This document shows, one piece after another, positions 51,457-61,600 of a stretch of DNA of 64,000 bases (its first letter is position 1; each line of letters begins with the position of its first letter). The translations under genes and the position numbers were made by a program. The notes under the pieces are model-generated. The model was not told the DNA's origin and did not search any database. It was given only the letters and a program-made list of their open reading frames with translations. This DNA is from Diphasiastrum complanatum (lineage: Eukaryota; Streptophyta; Lycopodiopsida; Lycopodiales; Lycopodiaceae): positions 24,737,874-24,801,873 of the forward strand of contig CM055111.1 in assembly GCA_029204225.1 (NCBI GenBank). Reading direction: 5' to 3'.

Positions 51457-54400
51457 ATGGCAAGTCTTGGGGAGAGTTTGCTGGGTGAATCTAGCAAACT
51501 AGATGGCACAAACTACAGAGTGTGGAAGTTCAAGATAGCCAATATCTTGATGGATAAGAATTGCTGGGAGGTCATGACAGGTACAGAACCTGTACCAACA
51601 TCTGATCCTGAATTGAAGGACTACATGAACAGGAGACATAAAGCTCATAGGATAATCAATCTTTCTGTCAAGGACAATATTATTCCTCACATTTGCAATG
51701 CAAGGGATGCAGCTGATGCTTGGACAATTCTGAAGTCTATGTTTGAAACAGCGGATTCAGCCAAGCTGGTGTATTTGCAAAACAGGTTACATACTCTCAA
51801 GATGGAAGCAGGTGCAACAATTGGTGATCATATTACAAAGGTCAAGGACCTATTGGATCAGCTTGCTTCAGTTGGAGAGAAAGTAAGTGACAGGAGTATT
51901 GTTCCCATAGTCTTGAACAGCTTGTCATTCAACTATCAAGACTATGTGATGTCCCTTTCTGCTAGGGAGAAACTCCCAACCTTTGGGGAGTTATGTGGTC
52001 TTCTTTTACAGGAGGAGATGAGAAGGAAGAATCTTTCTGAAAGGGAAGATAATCCAGAGCTTGCATTTGCTTCTAAGAAGAAGCAAAACTTTCAGAAGAA
52101 AGGCAAAGGCAAAAAGAAGAACTCAAAGCAAAGCTTGGAGCAGCAGGTGTCCAAGTTACAGGTTGGAGAGGAGTCAAGCACCAATTCCTCATCCACACCC
52201 AAGAGGAAGGGCAACTGCAACTATTGTGGTAAGTATGGGCATTTTGCTTTTGAATGCAGGAAGAAGCAAAGTGATCAGAAGAAGGGAAAGAACCAGCAGA
52301 GTCACTTTGTTGACAAAGTTGGAGAGGAGGAGCAATCTGGTGTGCTTGAGCTATTCACCGCAGCCCTATCATCTGAATCCACATTTGGTGGATGGTACAT
52401 TGATTCTGGAGCCTCAAAGCACATGACACCTCATAGAGATTGGTTCAGCACCTATGAGGAGACAGAAGATAGCCAGCATGTTTGCCTTGGAGATAATTCT
52501 ACACGTATGGTGAGGGGCAAAGGTACAGTTGCAATACAGCTATCATCAGGTGAGGTGAAGGAAATTAAAAGTGTGTTGCATGTACCAGGGTTGGCTAAGA
52601 ACTTGTTATCTGTTGGTGCCATTACCAAACAGAACATGGTGGTAGAGTTTAATGATTCTAAATGTTTGGTAAAAGACAAAGAGAAGAACTTCAAAGTGGT
52701 AGCCAAGGGAATGCAAGAAGGAGGTCTTTACAAGCTTTTCACAACCATTCCTAGCCAAGAGGCCTTGTCTGCAAGAGATACTAATCGGGACAAGCTTTGG
52801 CATGAGAGATATGGTCATTTGAGTTACAAAAGTTTGCAAGTTTTGAACAGGCACAAAATGGTAGTAGATCTTCCTAGCATTAAGTCTTCTTCAAATACAT
52901 GTGAGGCTTGTGCATTAGGGAAGCAACAGAGGAAAAAGTTTCCAAAGGAGAAAGCTACCAGGGGCAAGGGCATTCTTGAACTTGTGCATTCAGATTTATG
53001 TGGTCCCATGCAGGTCAAATCAGCAGGGGGGGCATACTATCTCATGACCTTCGTAGATGATTTCTCTCGAAAGGTATGGGTCTATTTTCTGAAACTGAAA
53101 TCTGAAGCGTTCAAATACTTCAAACAGTGGAAAGCTATGGTGGAAAACCACACAGGAAAGAGGTTAAAGACTCTCAGGTCAGATAAGGGTGGTGAGTATA
53201 TTTCTGATGAGTTCAAAGATCTTTGCAAAGCATGTGGGATAAAGAGACAGTTTACTGCTCCACATACACCGCAGCAAAACGGCGTGGCTGAGCGGAAAAA
53301 TAGGTCTATAGTTGAGTGTGCGAGGAGCATGCTCAAGGCAAAGGGGTTGCCAAATTCCTTTTGGGCAGAAGCGGTAGCAACTGCTGTTTTTCTATTGAAT
53401 AGAAGTCCAACCAAAGCAGTTGAAGGAATCACGCCAGAAGAGGCATATAGTGGCAAGAAGCCCAAAGTGGGCAGCCTTCGAGTATTTGGGTGTACAGCAT
53501 ATGCACATATACCAAAGGACTTGCGGAAGAAACTTGATGCAAAATCCGTAAAGTGTGTCTTTCTTGGGTATAGTGAAGGTGAGAAAGCTTATGTGCTATA
53601 TGATCTCGAAAACAGGAGGAAGATCCTAAGTCGAGATGTCATCTTTGATGAAGAGCATGCACCCAAGATACAGGAGCAGGAGAAGGAAGGAATTACTGAG
53701 TTCATACCCTTGATTGATTCCACGGATGAGGATCCTAGTCAAGAGTCCCGTAAGCCTCAAGTGCAGGAGCAACAACAGGAAATCGAACCTACTAGTTCGA
53801 GACCTCTTTTTGGCCAAGTACCAGAAGCAGAAGTTGGGGACAAAAGGAAGACTAAAACAGTACCATGGGATACATGGTCACCATCCACATCACCTACTGC
53901 TAGGAAGAAGCTACCTAGGTGGTATTGGGAAACAATCAAAGAAGGTCAAATGATTGAAGAAGGAGAGAGCAGTGAACAGGGTGTCAGAAGATCTCTTAGG
54001 TCTCATGAGAGACAAGAGACTAACTTTGCTCTTATGTCCACTATTCTGAATGCAGATGAGCCACAATTCTTTCACGAAGCCGTGAGAGAAAAGGTATGGC
54101 AACATGCCATGCAGGAGGAGTACGACTCCATTGTCAAGAATGACACATGGGAGCTCACTACATTGCCAGAAGGGAAGCAATCAATAGGTTGCAAGTGGGT
54201 CTATAAGACCAAGTTTCATGCCAATGGAACAGTGGACAAGTACAAGGCAAGGTTGGTGGCGAAAGGCTATGCTCAGCAAGAGGGGCTAGACTATGATGAG
54301 ACATTCGCACCTGTTGCTAAAATGACATCTATCAGGACCATTTTGGCTATAGCCTCATATTTTGATTGGGATGTCCATCAAATGGATGTCAAGAGTGCCT

Positions 54401-54750
54401 TTCTTAATGGGCACCTACAGGAGGAGGTTTACATGGAACAACCGCAGGGATTTGAAATAACAGGCAAGGAGAATCTGGTTTGCAGGCTTAGAAAAGCCTT
54501 GTATGGGCTCAAACAGGCGCCAAGGGCTTGGTATAGCCGAATTGATGAGTACTTTGCAAGGCAAGGGTTTGAGAAGAGTAAGTCTGATTGCAATCTTTAT
54601 GTCTTCAGGGAAGGAGAAGACTTTGTGGTTGTTGTGCTCTATGTGGATGATCTACTCATCACGGGAAGCAATAAGAAGCTTATTGCTTGTGTTAAGAAGA
54701 ATCTTTCTAATGAGTTTGAAATGAAAGATTTGGGTTTGCCTAGGAGTTGA
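51457..54750 (+). CDS. Copia G gag-protease-integrase-RT (1097 codons, then frameshift)
   Basis: Starts MASLGESLLGESSKLDGTNY. Gag (UBN2 type) at about 1-230 with KLDGTNYRVWKFKIANILMD; CCHC knuckle CNYCGKYGHFAFEC near 253; protease GWYIDSGASKHMTPH near 312; pre-integrase zinc motif LWHERYGHLSYKSLQVLNRH ... CEACALGK near 445-490; integrase DDE in VHSDLCGPM, TLRSDKGGEY near 574 and PQQNGVAERKNRSIVECARS near 605; VFLGYSEGEKAY region near 700; RT from about 900 with KWVYKTKFHANGTVDKYKAR, QMDVKSAFLNGHLQEEVYME, YGLKQAPRAWY and the catalytic VVLYVDDLLITGS near 1060. The frame is lost after NEFEMKDLG, where a few codons normal for copia are missing. The 5' ATG fits the start of gag directly after the 470-base leader. 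Confidence 0.95.
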   Translation: MASLGESLLGESSKLDGTNYRVWKFKIANILMDKNCWEVMTGTEPVPTSDPELKDYMNRRHKAHRIINLSVKDNIIPHICNARDAADAWTILKSMFETADSAKLVYLQNRLHTLKMEAGATIGDHITKVKDLLDQLASVGEKVSDRSIVPIVLNSLSFNYQDYVMSLSAREKLPTFGELCGLLLQEEMRRKNLSEREDNPELAFASKKKQNFQKKGKGKKKNSKQSLEQQVSKLQVGEESSTNSSSTPKRKGNCNYCGKYGHFAFECRKKQSDQKKGKNQQSHFVDKVGEEEQSGVLELFTAALSSESTFGGWYIDSGASKHMTPHRDWFSTYEETEDSQHVCLGDNSTRMVRGKGTVAIQLSSGEVKEIKSVLHVPGLAKNLLSVGAITKQNMVVEFNDSKCLVKDKEKNFKVVAKGMQEGGLYKLFTTIPSQEALSARDTNRDKLWHERYGHLSYKSLQVLNRHKMVVDLPSIKSSSNTCEACALGKQQRKKFPKEKATRGKGILELVHSDLCGPMQVKSAGGAYYLMTFVDDFSRKVWVYFLKLKSEAFKYFKQWKAMVENHTGKRLKTLRSDKGGEYISDEFKDLCKACGIKRQFTAPHTPQQNGVAERKNRSIVECARSMLKAKGLPNSFWAEAVATAVFLLNRSPTKAVEGITPEEAYSGKKPKVGSLRVFGCTAYAHIPKDLRKKLDAKSVKCVFLGYSEGEKAYVLYDLENRRKILSRDVIFDEEHAPKIQEQEKEGITEFIPLIDSTDEDPSQESRKPQVQEQQQEIEPTSSRPLFGQVPEAEVGDKRKTKTVPWDTWSPSTSPTARKKLPRWYWETIKEGQMIEEGESSEQGVRRSLRSHERQETNFALMSTILNADEPQFFHEAVREKVWQHAMQEEYDSIVKNDTWELTTLPEGKQSIGCKWVYKTKFHANGTVDKYKARLVAKGYAQQEGLDYDETFAPVAKMTSIRTILAIASYFDWDVHQMDVKSAFLNGHLQEEVYMEQPQGFEITGKENLVCRLRKALYGLKQAPRAWYSRIDEYFARQGFEKSKSDCNLYVFREGEDFVVVVLYVDDLLITGSNKKLIACVKKNLSNEFEMKDLGLPRS

Positions 54751-55597
54751 AGTTTGGAAAGGAAAGCGTTGTCTTTTTATCTCACAGGCAAAGTATGCAC
54801 ATAAATTATTGAAGAAGTTTAACATGCAAGAAAGCAAACCAATCAGCACACCCATGGATGCAAGCAACAAGCCATCAAAAGATGATGGTCCAGCATTTGC
54901 AGATGAGACGCTCTATCGTCAGTTAGTGGGCAGCCTGATTTACCTTACTACCACCAGGCCAGATATTGCTTATGCGGTTGGAATCGCAAGTCAATACATG
55001 TGTAAGCCTACCGAAGCACATTGGAAGGCAGCCAAGCGGATCCTACGATATGTGAGAGGGACAGTGACTTATGGGATTGGATACACGGATGACGGGAACC
55101 TTCAGCTGGAAGGCTATTCAGATTCTGATTGGGCAGGTGATAGAGACGATCGGAGATCGACGACAGGCTATTGCTTCAGCCTAGGTTCAGGGGCTATATC
55201 GTGGTGCAGTAAGAAGCAGCCTACTATTGCTCTATCGTCTACCGAAGCTGAGTACAGGGCGACTACGAGGTCTGCCTGTGAAGCCATTTGGTTACGCCGT
55301 CTACTTGAGGACATGCAGATTGCTCAAGTAAGACCTACATTGTTACATTGTGATAACCAAAGCTGCATTCAGCTTGCAAGGAATCCAGTCTATCATGCAC
55401 GGACAAAACATATAGAGGTGGACCAGCATTTTATACGAGAGAAAGTGCACAGTGGGGAGATTGAGCTAGTTTATTGCGACACCAACGACCAGACAGCTGA
55501 TATTTTTACTAAACCACTTAGTAAAGATAAATTTGAAAAGTTCAGAACTTTGTTGGGTGTCAGTTTGAATAAAATTGCCATTAAGGGGGGGTGTTGA
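54751..55597 (+). CDS. Copia G end of RT and RNase H (other frame)
   Basis: Continues the polyprotein in a second frame. LGVEVWKGKRCLFISQAKYA and KPISTPMDAS occur soon after the frameshift; then YRQLVGSLIYLTTTRPDIAY, WKAAKRILRYVRGTVTYGI, the RNase H catalytic region GYSDSDWAGDRDDRRSTTGY and SSTEAEYRATTRSACEAIWL, HCDNQSCIQLARNPVYHART, and the end TNDQTADIFTKPLSKDKFEK. It stops just before the polypurine tract. Undamaged otherwise, so one small deletion alone separates it from a full copia ORF. Confidence 0.92.
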
Positions 55598-55989
55598 AGA
55601 GTAATGCCTATTTTACCCCTTTTGGCTAAGCATTAGTTAAGTTGTACATAACTCATGGGGCATGTTTTAATTAAATGCATGACCCCCCCTTTTGTTAAGT
55701 TATGTAAATTAGTGCAAGTGGCCCACTTGGCCAAGTAGCTCACTCCCATGGTTGACACCTAGACTTTCCATGCATGTAAAGGAGGTGCTTGCCTCACAAG
55801 GGATTTGGAGGACCCACGCCCTCCTCTCTCTCACTAGCAATTCATTTCTTCTTGAGACTTTTGAGTTTGTGAGATGCTCATGCAATTCTCCTTGTGTGTG
55901 ATATTACCATAGCCAAGTTTTCTCAAGCTTTCATAGTTGATCTAGCATCTGAGTTAAGATACTCCATAGCTAGGTCTTGTAATTCTTCA
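55592..55989 (+). repeat. Copia G 3' LTR
   Basis: 398 bp, same sequence as 50590-50987 by eye; followed by ATCAG. Confidence 0.95.
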
Positions 55990-56264
55990 ATCAGATCAGA
56001 GTTTTGAAGCTTGGTTGAGGAGATTCAAGCAGCAGGTGCAAAAAAACTAGTTTTGAGGCCACTCCAAAGAATCAATCAGTTCTCTTTGGTCACTGATCAG
56101 ATTCAACTGAGATTTGGAGGCAGTTTTCTAGACAGTAAGGCGCCCCATCCTAGCCATTCACATTACCATCTGCTTGGCCAGATTTTTTGTGAAGAGCAGT
56201 TGCAGGTTTTGGGCTATTTGCACAATTTTCAGATCTGAAGCTCACAATTTTGTCAATTTTCAGA

Positions 56265-57975
56265 ATGCCTAAGCCAAAGTCTAATGTGTGGGAGCATGTT
56301 CTGATCATTGGGGAAGTTGGTAAGCAAGCGAAGGGTGGTGGAGGCATGAAACGGATGAAATGCCATTATTGTGAACATCATTATCAAGGGGGGCCTCAAC
56401 GAATTGTGTCACATTTGCTTTTTGGGACAGCGGGATGTGGAGTGGATAAATGTGAGAAAGCACCTGTCATCGTGGTGCAAGCATTGAGATTGCAATATCC
56501 AGATGTCAGTAGCAATGAGGACCAAGTTCATGAGATGGAGAACAGTCAATCCGTGGATGCTTCTACAGGGCCTACACGTAAGAGAGGTCGAGCTGCAAAT
56601 AGTGGTGATTTGACAGTCACATGGGCCTTCGAAAAGATAAACAAATTTTGGATTGCTTGCAGGAAATTTTTTTATGCAAATGCAATTCCTTTCAATGTAG
56701 TCAAGAGCATATATTCTCAAGATATGTTGAGAACTGCAGGAGAGGTTGGTGGTTCGGTGAAAGCCCCTTCTTATGAGGTTATTAGAGTGAAAGAGCTACA
56801 AAAGGAGACAAAATTGCTTACGAGGGAGCTGCAAATGGTAAAGGATAAGTGGGTAAAATATGGGTGCTCTATTGTATGTGATGGTTGGTCTAACACACGT
56901 AGACGACCTATCATTAACTTTGTTGCTACTAGTATCTATGGTTCTATCTTTTTATGCAGTGTGGATGCTAGTGGTTGGAAAATCAGGTTTGTATATCTAT
57001 GAACATTTAAAAGAAATCATTGGCAAGGTAGGAGAGCACAATGTGGTACAAGTTGTAATGGATAATGCCAGCAATTGTTTGCGTGCTGGTGACATCCTAG
57101 AGGAGGAGTATCCGAAGATTTTTTTTCACACGTTGCACTTGCCATTGTCTGGATTTGTTGTTTGAGGACATCGGAGCACTAGATTGGGTAGCTCCTGTTT
57201 TGCTAAAGGCATGGAAAATAGTGACTTTCATCACATGTCATCAGAGCGTGCTAGGTGTTTTTTGAAAAGTGAGCAAACATGAGCTTTTGAAGCCGGCTCA
57301 AACACGCTTTGGCTACATCTACATTGTTCTTGCAAATCTCTTGCGGGTAAAAGTTGCCCTTAGGCGGTTGGTGGTCCATGAAGAGTGGCATAACTTGAAG
57401 TCCTCATCAACTGAGGTAGGGAGAGACATTGAGCATACAATACTTGGTCCATTCTTTTGGGAGGAGGCAGAGAATATTGTGAAGCTATGCAAGCCCATCC
57501 TTAAGTTGTTACGAATTGTTGATAGAGAGGGAGCCACCATGGGATTTGTCTATGAGCTGATGGACCGGATGGTTGAGGGAATATGGTCATATACCTCTTT
57601 TGATACCGATCGAATACGTGTGATAGAGAGCCTTTGCCTTGAGAGATGGGACATGATGCATTCTCCTTTACATGCTGCAGCATTTGCTTTGCATCCACGG
57701 TGGTTGGATATGGATATGGGGCAAGAGTCCGATGTCGAGGTTGACAAGGGATGGAAAAAAGTTGTGGATAGATACTCGAGTGGAAATTCAGCATATGAAG
57801 AACCATTGTTAATTCAAATGGACATGTGCAGACGGGTGTGCGTTGGTGGGAGTCCTTTGGAGCCTCCACACCCGAGTTGCGAAGGTTGGCAATCAAGATA
57901 CTTAGCCAAGGAAGTACGGCCTCTCCTTGTGAGAGAAATTGGAGTACCTTCTCCTTCTAAAATCCAAAGAGCTAG
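56265..57975 (+). pseudogene. hAT transposase (BED, DUF659, dimerisation), broken
   Basis: A Met at 56265 opens MPKPKSNVWEHVLIIGEVGK with a BED-type zinc finger CHYCEHH...RIVSHLLF. A DUF659 region follows (SIYSQDMLRTAGEVGGSVKA, VKYGCSIVCDGWSNTRRRPI, first catalytic Asp in CDGWSN). A frameshift near 56965 leads to GLYIYEHLKEIIGKVGEHNV and VVMDNASNC (second Asp), another near 57145, then ORF 57269-58132 (MSKHELLKPAQTRFGYIYIV). Near 57835 the frame shifts again to the dimerisation motif RWWESFGASTPELRRLAIKI and CERNWSTFSF, where a stop follows. The element ends were not found. Confidence 0.85.
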
Positions 57976-58139
57976 TCTCCTAGAATATAGGAATATTCCC
58001 TACAAAATAGGATCTAAGGAAAATGGTCAACTCTTATCTTCTAGAACTCTATACACACGTGTGAACATCCACTTGCCATGTGGGAGCATTTACTCATGCA
58101 CATGCAAGGAAAAGCTAATTTCTCTACCTTGAGGTATTT

Positions 58140-59000
58140 GTACTCTTTAGTTACTTCCACATGTGCCTCGTCATAGAGCAATAGAGGATCTCCTACCTTC
58201 TTTGATTGAAATAGCATTATTCTTAGTTTTACTAAGTTTTACCATGAGACCGGGATTTTCACAAAACTTTCTGAAAACATCAAGGTGTTGTTGGAGGCTA
58301 TGAATGATATTGCAAAACAAAATGACCAATCATGATTGTTTTAAAATTAGAGGGATTATTGTTGTCTCTACTCTTAAAAATAGGAATAATTATGCTAGTT
58401 TGCAAGGAGTAGGAAAATTTTCTTTGTAGGGATGGTTGAACAAGTCCATAATGAAGGAGGAGAGAACCCTTTTACCCATCTTGAAGGCCTTAAATATTTT
58501 GTGCTTGCAACGTCCCTTGATCATGATTGGTGCTTGTCATATGCAAGGCTTGTCCTACCTTATAGAGCTCTTTGGCATATTTCTGCCAATCTTCATTTTA
58601 ATATCATTCTTTTAAATAGGTTCACCAAGGAGCTTTTCCCAAAAACTCTTAGGATCTCTCTTCCAGTTTTCGGTAATATCATGTTGGATTCGTATAGAAC
58701 CATATTTTTCTTCTTTGGGAGCCTTTTATATGCGGAAAAAATGTTCACCTTCTCTTCCATGTTGATCTGATAGTTTGCTTGTTGCTTGTTGCTTGTTGCT
58801 TGACATTCATCATCAAACCATGGATTTTTTGGAAAAGAGAACTTTTTTTTCGTATTTCTACCTTTCCAGTTTTTGAAATATAATTTTGCACTCTTGATAA
58901 GGAACTTACAGAAACAATTATATTTGATGGAAATGCAATTGCCCCTTGACATCGTCAAGAATGATCTTTAGATAACCTTGAAACACCTCCTTTGCCGCGA
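58140..59000 (-). pseudogene. Old LINE ORF2 fragment (another family)
   Basis: The minus strand frame 58958-58593 has FPKNPWFDDECQATSNKQQA, the post-endonuclease linker seen in plant LINEs, and at about 58330-58210 LQQHLDVFRKFCENPGLMVK with LSKTK, the post-YADD segment. The RT core between them has been lost. It does not share the tail or knuckle of the other LINEs here. Confidence 0.6.
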
Positions 59001-59089
59001 AAACGAATCTAAATTTCTTTGCAAGCCTAAATAACTTTTTAGCAAAAAGCTGAGCAAGTTTCAAAGCCTTGATAGTAGTCTTTGTTTGA

Positions 59090-60200
59090 ATAACTACACA
59101 ATCTTCGTTAGCCTTTCAATTACTACCCAAATGGTGTCATGACCCTCCCCTTGTTTGGGAAGTCCAGTCACAAAACCACCCATCAAAATGACGCCATTAT
59201 TTATTGAAAATTTCCAACAAAATGTAACAAACCAACTATCTTGAATCTTTCCACTTTTTGAACTTAGTATCGGTCAAACCTCTGAACATCTTCGTCCACA
59301 TGATCATTCATTTTTGGCCAAGAAAAAGTCCTATTCACAAGGTCAAGTGTCCTCTATATGCTAGGGTGTCCTACACTAGGGTTGTCATGACATTCATGTA
59401 GGACTTGGGTCCTAATATCCTCTATGTATGGCACACACTTTTTTGGGTGAACATTATTGTTGGAATATCCTAATTTTATATTTCCATCTCGAGATTTCTT
59501 GTAATCTTGAACTCCAATTCCTTCACTAGATCAAGAATTTCCTACTAAGACTTTTGCCAAATACGATAGGAAAACTCGTCGATTCAACAAAGATCTCGAC
59601 AATTTTTGGTGCCATATGTCACAAAACACAGGATGCACTAGAACTCATACAGAAAGTTCTAACTTGTAAGTCAAACAGTCAACTTGCTTCACTATCTTAG
59701 AAGGTCCAAAATATTTTGTAGATAGTTTGAACACTATCCAATTCTCATTACTTTTGTGTCCTTTTGGATGCTAAGGTCACATAATCACATTCTTGAAACC
59801 TTGAGGAGTTTCACTTCACATTCATGTAATGCATTGCTTTATTTTTGGCACTCTAGACATTCTCACATGCTTGCTATAATATCTCTTCCATATCTTGAAA
59901 GAAATCTTGTGAAGTTTGATCCCTTTAGTTTCCACAAGGAGTGGTCTTGGTTGAAACCCATACGTAAGTATAAAGGGATTGTAATGAATGACAAAATGCT
60001 TATCACTATTGTAAGCGAACTCAATTAATCAAAGATACTTTCCCATTCAAAAACATATGCAAGAAGCATAGCCTCCATAGTCTAGTTGACTAAAAGCATC
60101 TTGCAAACTAACCATCATGGTCACTCACCATGTTACATGGCACTCTAGAGAGTTCTAAATATAGCTCTACAAAGATCTAAGCTAAGTCAAAAGCTTTAGC
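59090..60200 (-). pseudogene. Two decayed gypsy integrase fragments in tandem
   Basis: Right part, 60200-59600: VSDHDG, LVNQTMEAML, IEFAYNSDKHFVIHYNPFIL, TYGFQPRPLL and KYFGPSKIVKQVDCLTYKLE, which is integrase core to C-terminal end. Left part, 59480-59090: HECHDNPSVGHPSI-like HH motif, FVTGLPKQGEGHDTIWVVIE and RLTKIV, which is the integrase N-terminal half. A C-terminal half upstream of an N-terminal half means two copies or a rearrangement. Many stops. Confidence 0.6.
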
Positions 60201-61016
60201 TATCATCTTCATAGAAATAAAAGTAAACAATCTGGTTAGGTGATCCACCACACTGCATTCTCACCATTTTGAGTCTTAGAAAGGTGTAATGAAAATGATA
60301 GGTTGATCTCCTAAGGTAACCGTACACTGTCAAGTGACAAACATCCGTATAGTTATTGAATGGGTCTCCCACCTTATGTACAAAGTACAAGTGGGTCTCA
60401 CCTCTCATGGAAAAGGTCGTATGAAACCATAACAAATAGAATGAGAGGGAAAATCATCTATAGTACCTTAGTAATGTTGAGTGTTACAAGCCTAATAAAA
60501 GAATGTGGAGAAAGCAATTGTGCTTAGAAAGGTCCCATAAGTGTGAGATTGTAGTATTCTTAAACATTGAAGAGGAGATCAATGAACTAGATTGTGGGAT
60601 GCATGTCCCTCTATTATGTTGACATTTTTGTGTTGATAAATATTAAAGAAGGTTCACTTTGGTTCAATGACGGAGTTTGTCATTCAAGACTAAGTTTTAA
60701 GCTCTAAAGATTCAATGTTTGGTTTTTTACTTTTTCAAATGCCAAGTCATTACAATGATGATGCTTGCTCTATAATAAATAAGTTTTTTCTACCTTGAGT
60801 ATTGTTTGATGATACATGTGGCATTTGTCTAGAATTGCAACCACTTTACAAACAACAATTGATTTGGCAATACATGGGATTTTGAATTTGATAGCGGGAA
60901 AAGTTTCTAGTAAATTTAATTCATTTGATCAATGCGCTACAATGTTCTCTTAGAGAGTACTTTTCTTATGGTCCTATTTCTACGATTTGAGACTTTCATG
61001 TTTCTATCCATTACAG
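60201..61016 (+). other. End of intron 2, no gene
   Basis: AT-rich, no convincing coding match on either strand. Acceptor region GTTTCTATCCATTACAG. Confidence 0.55.
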
Positions 61017-61108
61017 ATATATGGCAATCTCATGCTGATGTTTTTGCTTCAATGGCCAATTATTTGCACATGCATGGGTGGAAAGTTGACAGCTTACTTG
61101 CACACAAG
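61017..61108 (+). CDS. Exon of MltB-like lytic transglycosylase
   Basis: Acceptor CCATTACAG, donor CACAAG|GTAATG. Its first two bases finish the Asp codon opened by the exon at 42743, and it leaves in phase 0. Encodes (D)IWQSHADVFASMANYLHMHG then WKVDSLLAHK. Bacterial MltB proteins have DIWxSxxDVxxSxANYLxxHGW at this point, next to the D-x-D loop of the previous exon. Confidence 0.88.
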
Positions 61109-61221
61109 GTAATGGAAAAATTATTGCATTTCCTTAATGTTTTTATTTATCTTGTATGGCAATGTACAAAGATTCTACAATGTGCTGATAAACTTTACGG
61201 GTCAATTGTGGTATATGTCAG

Positions 61222-61350
61222 GTCTTTGTACCAGAGAATATTGACAAAAACGTTATTGGATTAAAGGTGAAGAAGACAATAATAGAATGGAAGCACAACC
61301 ATAATGTCCATGGGTTGGATGAACAATTTGAGCAACTTCCTATTGAAATG
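61222..61350 (+). CDS. Exon of MltB-like lytic transglycosylase (end uncertain)
   Basis: Acceptor TATATGTCAG, entering phase 0. Encodes VFVPENIDKNVIGLKVKKTI then IEWKHNHNVHGLDEQFEQLP and IEM. It fits the family segment with a basic helix and ExxxxGVxxxDGxxLP that precedes the domain end. Two donors are possible, ATG|GTTAGC at 61350 and TTG|GTATAA at 61359; both are phase 0. The second would add VSL, close to the family's xASLxxP. The intron before this exon is only 113 bases. Following exons are not seen before the window ends. Confidence 0.8.
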
Positions 61351-61494
61351 GTTAGCTTGGTATAATTACTAACCTTTGGCACTTCATGATTGTGTTATTT
61401 CTAGATTGTAGAAGTGTTGACATATGTGAATGCAACTGCACAACATGGATTGTCTTGCTAAGTTTCTATAAGATCCACGACACAATCAAGGTTG
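61351..61494 (+). other. Start of the next MltB intron, no gene
   Basis: No coding match; leads into repeat sequence. Confidence 0.5.
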
Positions 61495-61600
61495 CATCCC
61501 GATTCGAACAGGTCAATTTGAACCGGTCGGTTCGAACCAATTCTTTGAGGTTCGAACCGCGGGCCAGGCCAGGTTCGAATCGGAAAACGGTTCGAACCTT
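61495..61600. repeat. Cluster of GGTTCGAACC palindromes
   Basis: GATTCGAAC, GGTTCGAACC (three times), GGTTCGAATCGG and GAACCGGTC occur within about 100 bases, followed by T10. Subterminal arrays of a short motif are common in plant hAT elements, so this may be the end of the hAT element whose transposase lies to the right. Confidence 0.6.

Larger units (their letters stand above)
50590..55989 (+). mobile_element. Ty1/copia element G, nearly intact and young
   Basis: LTRs of 398 bp at 50590-50987 and 55592-55989 that look identical by eye; target duplication ATCAG on both sides (50585-50589, 55990-55994); primer site right after the 5' LTR; polypurine tract AAGGGGGGG before the 3' LTR. Gag-pol is complete in order, broken by one small deletion near 54744. 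It is the most recent insertion whose age can be judged here. Confidence 0.95.
42744..61016 (+). other. Giant intron 2 of the MltB-like gene (about 18.3 kb)
   Basis: Starts GTTCGTA and ends TCTATCCATTACAG. The split codon G|AT (Asp) is restored across it, giving the family sequence FKDIWQS. Bases 42744-43539 show no gene. Confidence 0.78.

Noticed and set aside
61495-61600. tRNA gene or tRNA-derived SINE
   Set aside because: GGTTCGAA resembles the B box, but it occurs several times without an A box or cloverleaf.
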